Positions 1 to 11,691 of a DNA stretch of 64,000 nucleotides are shown here, one piece after another; position 1 is the first letter of the stretch, and the number at the start of each line of letters is the position of its first letter. This DNA comes from Anseranas semipalmata. Its lineage: Eukaryota > Chordata > Aves > Anseriformes > Anseranatidae. Position numbers and translations under genes: made by a program. The notes under the pieces are model-generated. The model had not been told where the DNA came from and ran no database searches. It saw nothing but the letters and a program-made list of their open reading frames with translations. The DNA lies in the NCBI GenBank assembly GCA_013399115.1, contig VXAA01007265.1, positions 498,832 to 562,831 on the forward strand, read 5' to 3'.

Positions 1-1329
1 AAGGGAAGCAGCCTTTTCAGCTGGCACAACAGATGTTGAAAAGACCATTTTACCTCTGTTCTCCCTTTCACTGTAAGGTAATTCCAAATGCTGATGTCAT
101 ACNTAATTAGAATGTGGCTCTGGTTAATATCCTACAAAAAAAAAAAAAATCTAGAATAATGATATTGCTCCAATTAGCTGAAGATGATCATGAACTATAG
201 CAGTTATCTGAAAAGAACTAGTAAGATTTCTTTTTTTTTTTTTAAATAAATATGCTTTGACTAATGTGTCCATTTCATGTTAGCTTTCTATGAATATTCT
301 GGCAGAAAGATTTCCTGGCAAGAATGTGCTTCAAAACAGGCAACATTGTAAGTATTTACTGATAGCAGATTTGGAATCCCTGAAATTTACACCAAGCACC
401 TCATTCTCAGATATATAATTATCCAGTTGAGGCAAGAAATACCACGTGACTAACACATCAAATCCAAAACACTTTGATTTTTATATTCATTGTTGAAAAC
501 CTACAATAAAATGCTCACAAGGAACCTACAGTCAGAAAATTGGTTCTGGAAAGTATTCTCAGAGTAAGCTGAAAAGAAGAATAAGGTAGGTAACTTCATA
601 GACTCTTCAAGAAAATTCATGGACAGGATATAATGGACTGGATTTTTTTTTTTTTTTTTTTCCCGGAAACTTAGTCATTCAACTCTACTGGCAACTATAC
701 ATCTATGTAATATTCATGTCCCCATCCTATAGATGTTTCAAAATTATTCTTCCTAGTGTTTATCAGAAGTAAAGAGTAATCATACAAATGAAAGCAGCTA
801 GTACTGGAAAAATAAAAATTGCCACCCTACAGCCATTTTAATGAAGCTTCTTCTTCATCTTTTTCAACAGTGACTTGTAAGCCAAACTTGTTCTATTGTC
901 ATGTTACCACTAAACTGCCATATCATTATTATACCACCCTGTCCTTACATTTATTCATAGCTTCCCTGTACAGTGGACACTCTCTGCTATTCATGCCCCA
1001 ATCCTACTAGTTGTTCCACAATTTTCTTTGATTATCTTCCTAATATTTGGACTTGCAGACAGTTTTTCTATTTCCTTTGCCATGTCCTTGACACTCGCCA
1101 TAACGTATAAACATTATAAGAGGTTTTCTCTGACCTTATTCAGCTTATGCGTAATTCTGTTATTATCTCCATCTTATAAAACGACTACTGATCTTACAAC
1201 TGATACAACTTTGGGATGGATGGCACAAGTTTGATGGTGTGGCTTCCTTTGATATCATCAGTTTGATATTGCAACTTCCATTCTGAACATTATTGTGACT
1301 ATTGAAAGTATTTGTGCTTTCTTCAGGTC

Positions 1330-1363
1330 AAAAAAAAAAAAAAAAAAAAAAAAAAANNAAAAA
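1330..1363. repeat. Poly(A) tract with two undetermined bases
   Basis: Thirty-two A residues are interrupted only by NN at 1357-1358. No polyadenylation hexamer lies in the 40 bases upstream and no retrocopy body is recognisable, so I do not read it as a retroposon tail. The Ns probably mark unresolved homopolymer length. Confidence 0.85.
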
Positions 1364-1816
1364 GGGACAAGAACATTAAACAGCACGCCTTAGTCCAATT
1401 CCCAACTGTGTGACTTCAGGTCACACAGTGTGTAGAGAACTAACCTATAAAGAAAACTGTTGGTAAGCCAGCCAACATAGGTGCTGCCTCACTGAAGTCA
1501 ATTCTGTGCCCTTTCTGCATAAGAAGAGACCTCGAGGGGCAGAAAAGGAGAACTTCCTCGTGCTTTTCTCTTCCTCTCCAAAGTATATTATGTTCTTGCC
1601 TTACTTATTTTTGGCCACAAAATTAATTTGTTCAGAGCCTGGCCTTCTGCTGTATTGCAGGTAGGAAGAAGAGCTCAAATACTTCCTTAATTGTCCCCAA
1701 TTTAGCTCTAGCTGTCTTGCTGGAAGGCTTTTATTTCCATAGCTAATGTTACAGTTGGCTCACTTCTGCCCTGCATGCTAGTCCAAGGCTTCCGCAGTCC
1801 ACTGGGCACATCAAGC

Positions 1817-1886
1817 TTGATCCTGTGCCATTGAAGTCAATAGGAGTTTTGCCATCAAATGAGCTAGAAGCAGGAGGCAATCTGTA
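1817..1886. repeat. Decayed ancient palindromic interspersed repeat
   Basis: The stretch reads gatcctg, then cattgaagtcaataggag, then ttttgccat, then a worn agaagcaggag. This follows the pattern of an old palindromic repeat I recognise from bird, turtle and crocodile sequence, in which two halves containing a 'ttgaagtcaatggga' motif face each other around 'gttttgcc'. A second copy in this window, at 50937-51005, shares the exact 12-mer gagttttgccat (1844-1855 and 50967-50978) in the same relative place. I do not assert a family name. It is non-coding and probably of non-autonomous DNA-transposon type, which is inference. Confidence 0.5.
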
Positions 1887-2440
1887 ATTAGTCAACTCTG
1901 ATTGCTGGATGCAACTTGCTCTGTAACGGCCACTGCATTATTATTCTCTGCTAATCTGTATTTGCCTAAATACTCTTGGCCAGTGTATTCCTGTGCATTC
2001 CCCCCCTTCCCAGAGACACTAACAGAATGACAGTTGCTGCTCTCTTACATCAGAAAAAAGGGGTGGGATGGCATAAAAACCGTAACATATAAGCTAAATA
2101 AAAGGCCAAAAGAGCCAAAAACATGGATGTCTGATGCTGGGTGCCTACCTTGCTACCACAGTGTCAGCAGCACCAGCACTATTCACAGGCCTGAATTTAT
2201 CACGAGCAGCCATGGTGGCAATGGCTCACAACTCCTCCAGCACTGCCCTGTCACCTCCTGCCCGCTTCACATCAAGTTAGCAACCCACTGCCTCAGCCGT
2301 GCACTCGGGAAAGGCTGCCCAAAAATCCATTTACACCAAATGGATGCTCATTACTCTCAGGATCCTCTCTAGATGCAGCACAGTGTGACACTGGGGCTAC
2401 GTATTCCAATCAACAGCACAGATATTTGAGAGAGGAGGAG

Positions 2441-2830
2441 AGAGAGAGGTTTTAACGTGGCTGTAGAGGCATGCCGTTATCTATTGGGCTGCGTCTTGAT
2501 GTAGGGGTCTGTGTGACAGACCCTGTCATCATCAGCCTCCGAGATTATCATTCATGCTGCTGGAAAAACAACTTTATTGGACTAAGTATTGGCATGTATG
2601 TGTGTGGCCCACACAGGTAAAGACTCTGCCTGGGCCTCGCCGGTGTGTCTGAGTCACTCTGTGTGGGTGTAACGCTGCTCCGCTTGTTATTAATCTCTCC
2701 AAAACCTCTTTGCAGTGATTAAGGGAGCACTGTATGAAAGCAGTCTGCTGTGTGGGCTCTCGCCAAGGAAGACCCACTAAGCAGATTTTGTTGGATCCTT
2801 TAGCCAAACTGCTCTTTTCTTGGCAACTGA
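2441..2830. other. CpG-enriched patch with a short perfect hairpin; possible regulatory element
   Basis: About eight CpG dinucleotides fall between 2460 and 2770, while flanking kilobases are nearly CpG-free. A perfect inverted repeat with 8-bp arms (gggtctgt at 2505-2512 and acagaccc at 2516-2523) has a 3-nt loop. Two TGACAG/CTGTCA cores, the sequence bound by MEIS/TGIF-class homeodomain proteins, lie next to each other at 2514-2519 and 2523-2528. No open frame or promoter element is convincing. A conserved non-coding element is possible; only a cross-species alignment would show it. Confidence 0.25.
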
Positions 2831-4113
2831 AATGTGCATCAACATAAATGCAAAGTCAATTCCTAGCGTATTTTTAATGTCCTTTATTCATGGTTTTTGG
2901 ACACTACACAAACCACTAAAACCAAAGCACAGTACTTAATGTAGCCACTCACTTTTCTAATGTGCCACTGTGTATAAATAAGCCTGAGCAGGAGACAAGA
3001 GGTCACATTTAGAAGACAGAAAGAAAGGAAAAGCATGCATGTTCTTGCCGGCAACCACCTTTGCATGAAGAAGGGACTTTGGTGGTCCTCCTGTGAGAGA
3101 TGAGCGAGGAGCAGTGCTGGACCCTCCGACTGCAGCCAGCAGAGCCCAACAAATGGCCAGGGATCTGCTCTGCTACAGCAGCTTTTTCTCCAAACTGACT
3201 GCTAAGGGCTGGGCTTTTGGGGAACAGAAAAGCACTGCTCTCGCCGAGTTTGCCATGGAGATGTGACCATGTGGCGGTGGCCTGCAGCAACACGGAAGGT
3301 CAGGTAACCCCAGCTGTGGGTGAACATTATGATCACAGAGAAGGTTTTATCCTCTGTGTGTCACTAAACAGGGCTAGCAGCTATTTTCCATGGCTGAGTC
3401 AGGGGGAGGGGGACTTTTATTCTCTTGAGGAGGCTCTAGGAGGTTTCATCTGACCCCAATTATTATATTTTTTTTGAGATGTGGTACCTTTCACTTCTGC
3501 TTACCCTGGTATATATATATATTTTAAATCCCCCCCTTTATCTCTTTCCCCATCCCCATTTCTTGCAATTAATCAAAGCCTGGGTTTATTCTTCTACTAT
3601 GTGCCTCATGACATCTTGTCCTCATACACCAGAAAGTGACTGTCTCTGAAGCAACTTTATAAGGCTAAGTAAAGCAGAGTAAAATAGCAGCAAACTGAAA
3701 TTTTTCCAGCTTAGTCTGTCCCAGGAGGGCTAGACTGGGGAAAAACAAGACACTGTGAAGGAAGCAAAAAATAAGAATAAAAAAGAAACCAGACAGTCTC
3801 AGAAAGGGAGAAAAAAAAAATTAACTTGAGGCAGAATGTCAAATAGATATTTGGAGTTCAGAGTGCTACACCATCCTGACTATACTCAACTTTGACCACC
3901 TACAGCAATTTTTATATCAGCAGCTTTGTGTCATTAAGTAATTAATGTTGCGGTGATGTGCCATTTTCTCTTGTATCACTGCACTCACTACACATCAGAT
4001 GGTCATCATTTCAGCTTCTACTGCATTAAAGTACTTAACAGGAGACACTTCCTTTCTGACTTGATCTATTCTGTGTACATGGGTTGTGTCTTTTATTTTT
4101 TTTCCTTTTCCAG

Positions 4114-4167
4114 AGAGCAAGAGATCCAATACACCCAGGAGGCCTCGGAAACTCATTTATTCCATCT
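4114..4167 (+). other. Candidate 54-nt internal exon (splice-bounded)
   Basis: A long pyrimidine run (about 4087-4110) ends in CAG at 4111-4113, a near-ideal acceptor. A GTAAGG donor begins at 4168. The segment between is 54 nt, a multiple of three, and is open in all three plus frames. One frame reads as a basic peptide that includes SNTPRRPRKLIYSI. I do not recognise the protein. No partner exon with matching phase is identifiable nearby, so this may be a chance pairing of consensus sites or a non-coding RNA exon. RNA-seq junctions would decide. Confidence 0.18.
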
Positions 4168-7100
4168 GTAAGGCCACCAAACTCATCCTTAAGAAGGCAG
4201 AGAAGAATGCCCAAATGGGAGATAGGCTCTTTGCTATCTTCGTTTTGTGCCCCATGCAAAACATATCATATCTGTCTGCCTGTCTACATGTAGCCATAAA
4301 ATGACACTGACAAAAGGGTTACTTACACACATAAGGGTATTCGGCTTTACAAAGTGTGCAAACTTCAGTGACTTTCCAAGGGGGCTATGCAGTCAGAATT
4401 ACCTGGCCTCTACAACAGGCAGAGTAAACATCCTTGCTTTACCGTGTTTGAGATGGTGCCAGTTCTCCCATTTAATTTCATCTGTTCTGTTGATCTGCCT
4501 CAGGAGGTTGCCTGATCATGACCTTGCCCCTCTCTAGTGCCCATGGAGTGATGTGCAGTAATTGCAGGATGAAACACCTTCTCCATTGTGGCTTTGGTTC
4601 TTGCAATAGGAAGCAAGATGATGGTGGGAAAGCGTTCTTTCTTTCTCCTAGGATCATTACACAGGCTGGAAACAGTGAGGTCTTTTACTGGGGCTTTGAA
4701 CTGATTATATTTAGATGAAAGGTAATTTATAAACTTCAAATACTGTTAAAGAAATAGGATGATGAAAACTTGGCTGAAAGGAAAAAATATAGATGCAGGT
4801 GTGTGCGTGAAGGAAATCACAGCATCCAATAACACCAGTCCTTGCTGGACTGGCCAGTGTTAACGTCAGTGGAGTAGGGGAAGTGTTAATGCCCCCTTGA
4901 CCTCTCCAGTAAATCCATACTTGAAAAGGAGGGGATTAAAATGTCTTAAAAATCATGTGCTGGAAGCTGAGAGAACTTAACGTTTTCCTTATACTGATGT
5001 CAGGTGACTTTCCCAACCCCTACTTGGATTATACATACTCCAGCAGGTCAGAACAGAACTGCTACATTAAGGTAGAATTGCTTGTAAGAAATGTTAGGTG
5101 TCTTGACTTGGCACGGCTTCACCTTGCTGTGTTTGTCCAGGGACTGCCATGAAACACGTCTAAACTGCCTCCAAAGGTTATCATCATCCTCATCTCCATT
5201 TTGACCACTTCTCAATTTTGTGAGTGTGGGTGTGCATGAATGTGTGAGCATCCCTGTGGAGGAGATCCCTTTCAGCTTCACAGACCAGTCGTACTGGTCA
5301 CTCATTCATCTCTTCTTCCTGCAAACGGAGTAAGAGATCATCCAAATTCCTGGCTTTGCTTATCAGCATGAAAAGAAAAAAGAAAATTAAAAAGAGAAAA
5401 TGCAAGCATAGCTGTAACCCACCTGGTGAAAGAGGAGAAATATTAAACTCTGCCAAGAAGTTTAAAAATATTGAAAAGTTCAGTGTGGTAAAAGGAAAGA
5501 AGATAATAATCAATATCCTAGAATGATGTGTTAACAATTACAGAGAAATATTTAATAAGATCCAACAAAAAGGAAATCTAAAAGAGAAATTCAAATTATC
5601 TAAACCCAGAATCTCCCAGAAAGAAAATCCTTTTGCATGTTATTAGCAAATCTCTATGTGACACTGACAAAACCTTGTCTGATATTAGCAATAAATATGA
5701 AGAGGAGGTAACATTACCCAAAACATCAGCAATCTGCCTGTGTTCAGTCTTCCATTAATGCAGTTATAACTTCTGTGACTAACATGAATGAGTGACGATT
5801 TTTATGGCCACCCTGTCTCCACAAGACACAACTGCAATGAAATTGCCTTCTTACTCCAGAGAGACACAAAATTTAACTTGTAGCCATCAAAAAGCTGCCT
5901 GCAGTGAGGCCAGAAATGGTGAGTCACATTCGTACTGGGAAAACAGAACAAAACAAAAACACAAAAAACCAACAGTCTCACATTTTTGGTTCTCATCATT
6001 TAAATTCTTTTGGAATTATATCCACAGGAGCTTGGAAATGAAATTTATAACTTTTTATTACTTAACACGTGTGTACATGTATACATATGTATGTGTGTGT
6101 ATATATATATAAAACCCTCTAAATACAAATGAGTTATAATTTTGTCTGATTCCTTAAGAAACCCCTCCACTTCCATTCACTGAGTCTGAAACCAGCAGCT
6201 GCTTCCTTGCCAAATTGGATGCAGATTCAAATCCCAGTTGCCTCAAACAGGTAGTATCCAAGATAGTATCAACTATTCCAAAGCCATATGAGGAATTCAC
6301 AGCACCTGTTGGTCCTTTCTGCTCTGTACTATACGTACATCAATTTGCAGTTCAATGGCTGGTACTTACAGGCAGTTCTGCCACCCGTAGTTACCTTAAA
6401 TAGCATCGCTGTGAATAGCCTCCCTGCAGCAAAGCAACCACCTGTAAGCTCTGGAGCAGTGTTTGCAGAAATCCAGCATTATTTCATCCTGGGTTCGAGA
6501 CCTGGGCACCCAGCCACCATGGGTGCTAACCAGCACATGTTGCGGATTGTACTTTTTGCTCAAAATCTGGTTGCAGAGTCTGAACCAGGGAAGTCTGTGA
6601 GCTGTGGCCACATGAAGCTGCACTGTGAAAAAGGACTGTGCAGTGTGCCAATAGCAATAGGAGGCAAAACAAAAATGGGTTGCTATGTTGCTAACTTTTG
6701 AGTGTGTTTTAAAAGCTGTTTTGTTCAATTAGCATCAGTTCCTATTTCTAGTGGGAGTTGAAAATATTTTCAATATAAGAGTAATCTTCTGAACAGAAAA
6801 GTTATTTATCCCTCTGATACTCTCTATCTATAAGGTATTTGTAATTCTAAACAAGGCACTGTACTACACAACATGCCAGAAACTGTTATCTCAGTAAAGC
6901 TGCAGGACAACAGGCCTCTGGATTTTTCAAAATAACCTAGACCTCATTTTTAGGATGCTCCTAATATTTCTCCTGTTGGAAACTCAGTATGTTTTACGGT
7001 ATGTGCAAAGGACTGGAAATGGCTTAAGTAGCCACATTTTCGAAAAAGAACTTTTATCAACCATAGAAAAAAAAATAACTAAAAACTAGTACTATTGTAA

Positions 7101-8027
7101 TTGTATATTTAGCAAAAATTAAAAAGTAAATGTCTCTCTCTCTTTGACAACCATCCATCTTCAACACTAGTCATCCTCAAAAAGTCACACAAGAGTGGTT
7201 TATTTGAAAAATCCTTTGAAGAGCTTCTCTACTGTCCTCCCACATGAGAAGACTTGGCCCACTCTGCTATACAACTGCATCGCAGAACAGCCTGCACTGT
7301 GTGGAAGTCAGTGAGTATTACTTTCATTTCTTTGTGTACTAAGATCATTGTTTACTGCTATTCTTCACTTCACCTAAGGACACATACATCTCACCTCTAC
7401 AAGAAATCAGATTACAGCAGGACCTTACGCATATTTTAAATAAAACAAGAATTGTCCTTTAGCTGAGCAAGATGGAGCCACCGTTTGGATGGAGCTCAAA
7501 TACCCAAAGGTTTGAGAAGTGGCCCCCCACAGACTGCAGGAAGGTGGAAGGAGATTTAGGGCCAGCTGCAGTCATCTCTGAAAGAAGGATGGTGACTGCC
7601 CTGCAGCACTGACCTGTGTGTAGCTCAAGGAGCTCCAGCTCCATTGCCTCCCCTGCTGCCTGGTGAGGAGTGGATGAGAGCATCCTGTATGTACAGAGAA
7701 ACATGATGGAGCTCATATTTTGACTGCTCTGAGGACACAGAAAGTGTGAAGATCCTCTTTGTGCCCTGTACCCTGCTCCATGCCAGTGCCCAGCTTCTGC
7801 TTCCTTCCACCTTGAACTTCCCCGACACATGGGAGCTGTGAAAAAATGTGGAGGATCCTGAAGGAAGTAAGCACTCATGCTGTTGCTAGTTGGAACTGGG
7901 AAATCAGGTAGGAGTCTTTGTTTACAACCTGAAGGAGAATTAGAGATGCAGCTCTGCCATGGGAAAGAATTATAGGGAGATTCTTCCAGCTGCAAAATTT
8001 TTAAAACTCCATTCAACTTTCAAATGT

Positions 8028-8082
8028 GTTTTTTTGTTTGTTTGTTTGTTTGTTTTTGTTTGTTTGTTTGTTTGTTTGTTTT
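8028..8082. repeat. (GTTT)n microsatellite
   Basis: An uninterrupted GTTT-type tract of about 55 nt has two length irregularities. It lies at the right end of the open minus-strand frame at 7459-8016. It is a simple repeat with no coding meaning and is likely polymorphic in length. Confidence 0.9.
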
Positions 8083-8406
8083 ATTTTGTGTTTTGTATTT
8101 TGGAGGTTGGAATTTCCAGTTTTGTTCTCAGCCATCAGCCATGACTATAAACCCATGTAGTGGACACTGTTGACATCTCTTGCTGTTTCATTTGCAACTG
8201 TATGGCATACATAGCAATTAGCTACTCATACACGTTTGTCTGGTCTCTAATCTTCAGCATAATTCATTATACTTTGCCTTCTCCATATGCCCTAGGAAGT
8301 CTGTCAAAGCTCTAATCTCCTTACACACACACACAAAAACCTTTGAGCTGTGAAGGCTGGCACTAATATTAAAATGTGTGATGGAATTTCCATGGACTTG
8401 CACAGA

Positions 8407-8428
8407 TGTGTGTGTGTGTGTGTGTGTG
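8407..8428. repeat. (TG)11 microsatellite with imperfect continuation
   Basis: Eleven perfect TG units are followed by interrupted TG-rich sequence to about 8483. A short (CA)n tract lies on the left at about 8325-8336. The cysteine/valine-rich frames across it are a by-product of the dinucleotide repeat. Confidence 0.9.
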
Positions 8429-11400
8429 CACGCATGTGCCCATCTATGCATGTGTATGTGTGCATCTGTGAATGTGTGTGTGCTTGTGGGAGGAGGAGAG
8501 AGGAAAAATTTTTTCAAATTCACCTGAGCAATTCAGGAGAGCACACTCGTTTGTGCATTTGGCAAATATACTAAAATGGATTGAAGAAATAAATTTGGGG
8601 TTGTATCTGCAAGTTTCAAACAGTTACCTTTTTCTGAATGTGAGTTTTCGTAATAAGCACGCATATTCTTTCAGAGTAATGTAAACCAACATCAGCACAG
8701 CCCCAACCTTGCATTAATTTTTATGACACATTTTTGTGCTTTGTAAACAACAATTTAGTCCTATCTTTAAACCAAAAATGTGAGAACAAGGAACTGTGAC
8801 TAATTAAAAATTGCAACAATTAGGAAAAAATAAGGTTAGAATCTTAAAAATTAAGAATATGGACACTGAGATGTCTTTCATGAACAAGGTTTTAAAACCA
8901 AATATAAAAATCAGAGACACCACCAGTTATTTAGATGAACCCCTGATCCCACCAAAGCAAGTATCAAAATTCATTTCTTATTCCACCATGTAAAAGAGCA
9001 AAAGATTTCAACACAGTTTCCTTGTATTGGGACCAGAAATGTTTTTAAAATTGCTTTTCAGTAAGCACATTGCTTTTTGGCAAAATTAAAACCTCTTACT
9101 TAAAAAAAAAACAAACTGAAAATATGTATAATATTGTCTAGTGCTTTTTGTGTGTGATAGAAATAGAGATAAATGTAATCAAAAGTGAGATAGTTTCAAT
9201 CAAAAGGAATAAATAAAAAAGAAAACATTGTTCATCAAGTTCACTTTCCACTGTCTCCCTTGACAATGACTTCCCAGTATCTTTAATTTCTGCTAATGTA
9301 TGGCTGGGTCTTCTGATGAGGACCTTCAGCATCTGGAAATGCTGAGACTCCACTGTTGCCTTTGCCCTGCTGCAGCAAACCATCTCCTTCATGACATACA
9401 TGTGTTACCAGCAAGTCAGGAAGAAGATGGGACCATGGAGGTGATACCCTGGTTTCTGATGAACATGGTGTTGAATGCAGGTGCCACAGACAGAAGAACT
9501 CCTCCCTTGCAGTTTTTGGGCAGCAGCTCATCATGTTCACAGTATGATAGGCACTCTACATGCAAAGGTGACAAAGGCATGCAGATGCCACACAGGCATT
9601 ACTGCATTTAAGTTTCACAGCATCTGTGCAAAAGGAAAACCACTGTGCCACCCTTGCTTTATCCAGAGCAAACTAAAACAGAGGGCAGGCTGCAGGCACA
9701 ATTTATTTAGCTAGAGGTAGCTAACTGTACCATAGATGCCCACTGCGAACATGGCCACCCTGGGGCTCTCTTTCCAGGCAACAGAAAGAAGCAGTCCCCT
9801 CTGGAGGACATTTATCTCACCCTAAGATAGCAATAAAGTAGGTCTGATGCACTGTTCTCTTGAAGTGTCCATTTCTCTTCGTTTTTGGCTTCTGGAGGGT
9901 GACAGAAGTGACCAGCTTGAATGCACACTGTAGTCATTTATGGTGAGAGGACACGATTTCCATCTTACACACCAAACTCTTACAGAAAATTTGTATCCCA
10001 AGTGAGACTTGCATCCTACTCTGCTCATTCTCAGACACAAGCTGCAACCAAAACCAGTCTTCATCCAGAACTGCTTGGCACAGGAATGAATGGGACTCTG
10101 TGGGTCCCTTGAAAGGCTCCTGGCTGCTCTGGCAGCAACTGTAGTTGCTTCAAAAACAGAGAGCTGAGGGAAATCAGGGAGCTAATATTTAAAGGCCTCT
10201 GGGCCTCTTCTGTCTCTGCAGACCTTTTAACAAAATGGTGGCAAGAGTTTGCAGCAGTAAGCTTGCACTGGGTGTAGCATGTAGAATGTGCCTGGGCCAG
10301 TCTACCCATGTGTAAAACTGGGCACAAAGCTGTCACTGTTCTCAGCAGATGATACATGTACCCAAAGTCCCTTCTCACCTCCAGCTATCTCTCCCTGGTC
10401 TTAGTAGAAGCAGTTAGCAGGAGATTGCAGTGCCGCTCCCTCCGTCAGCAGTGTCCGATGCCAGCAGTCCCCAGGTGCCCTCAGGAGCCTGAGCACGACT
10501 GTAAGCACTGAGAAGAGATGCTGGGTTTTAGGAGCTGGATATTTTATTATTTTGTGTCTGTAAGAAAGGCTGTTTGTCACACTCAAGCAAGGCCACCACT
10601 AGAGGTTGCTTAGTTATATGTCAGGATCACAAGATACAGGCACAAAAATGCAAACCCTCAGCTCTGCCTTTGTCACTAGCTCCCATCTTTCTTTCTTGTG
10701 ATATTTTTTATTTAGATCATCGTTAATTTTGTCTTTTTAGTCACATTACCTTGTCTCTCACTCCTTTTCTTCCTGTCTTCCCCATTGCCAGAGGAACTTA
10801 TAATTTTGCAAATGGAAACAAAAAACAAAACAAAACATTTTAAATTACAGAAAACAGCAGGAAAATCCTGTGTGGGCTCATCTTTCCCCTTCCCAACCAA
10901 GCAGAGCTGACAGGAAGCATGAATCATCCTGCACCTCTGCATGCCCGTATGAAACCTACCTGCATTTGAGACATGGTGCTGAGTTTGTGTCTCGTTCTGT
11001 TCCCCCAGCAAGTCAATGGGCAAAGAGGCTGAAGGACAATAGAGCAACTCGATGCTCACCTCACAGCTGGAGTGAAGCGCCATACCTTGCAGGAGAGGCT
11101 CACCTCGCCCCCTCTGGGATCCCAGTAATGTTTGTTCGTCCCTCCCAGGAGCAAGAGGAGGGTTGAGGAGGTGCTTTGAGCCACCTCTGAACTGCAGAAC
11201 ACTCCAGGTACTCTAACACCTTCTGTTTTTGAGGGATTTTCTTGACATCATGTATGTCAGTCCTGTTTTTGCTTCTCTACAGCTTTTCTTCCTGTCCTCA
11301 TACACCCTTCTACCATCCCCTTCTCAGTAAAATGCCGCACAGGGAGGCAGAGCAGCCTGGCACTGGCCTCTCAATATATTTAAACACTAGCAATTCACTG

Positions 11401-11681
11401 AGCTGGAAAATTGTAAATCTGCAATTTTATTAAAAAAAGTGGTCACCCTGTTCTTTGGAGCCATGTTCAGAGACAGCAAGATAATTAATGGACCCTGATG
11501 TGATACAGAGGCAAAGAATTGGTAAGATGAGTTTTTTAAATTTTAAGAAACAGATTTTCCATGTCTAGTTTTGCTTATTCTTACAAGGACAGAAAGGCTG
11601 TTAAAACCATACTGTGCAGGTTAAAACACTGTCACACAACCCTTTTTTCCTCTGAACTAATGTGTGTGTGTGGATTGGGGG

Positions 11682-11691
11682 NNNNNNNNNN
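11682..11691. other. Assembly gap (10 N)
   Basis: Ten Ns follow a (TG)n plus poly-G stretch (about 11661-11681). The round number suggests a placeholder rather than a measured length. No sequence is shared between the two sides, so there is no sign that overlapping contigs were joined here. Confidence 0.95.

Larger units (their letters stand above)
1..2440. other. Non-coding stretch, AT-rich, no gene recognised
   Basis: No open frame here shows a known domain. The stretch holds several A or T homopolymers (about 136-149, 230-243, 643-660), a 34-nt A tract at 1330-1363 broken by two Ns, and one N at 103. Between about 820 and 1240 two short plus-strand frames read as hydrophobic peptides, but they are separated by stops and match no family I know. 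A decayed palindromic repeat sits at 1817-1886 and is listed separately. Intergenic or intronic DNA is the simplest reading. Confidence 0.7.

Noticed and set aside
675..1060. Apparent weak repeat of tattcatgtccccatcct against tattcatgccccaatcct
   Set aside because: Similarity is limited to about 50 AT-rich bases with several gaps and does not extend, so I cannot separate it from chance.
819..1234. Hydrophobic short frames suggesting a mitochondrial insertion or a receptor pseudogene
   Set aside because: No segment aligned in my reading with any mitochondrial gene order or receptor motif, and the frames are broken by stops.
1290..1365. Poly(A) tail of a processed retrocopy
   Set aside because: No polyadenylation hexamer shortly upstream, no recognisable coding body and no flanking duplication.
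6215..6510. tRNA-like B-box words (gattcaaatcc, ggttcgagacc)
   Set aside because: No A-box at the right distance and no cloverleaf can be drawn.
7459..8016. Longest open frame in the window (185 codons, minus strand)
   Set aside because: It opens with a non-ATG codon; the ATG-initiated part is about 139 codons with no domain, no splice context and no recognisable composition. Reported only as part of the non-coding stretch.
11040..11110. Cluster of three minus-strand donor-like sites, one after MALHSSCE
   Set aside because: No convincing acceptor or promoter partner; donor-like words alone are common.
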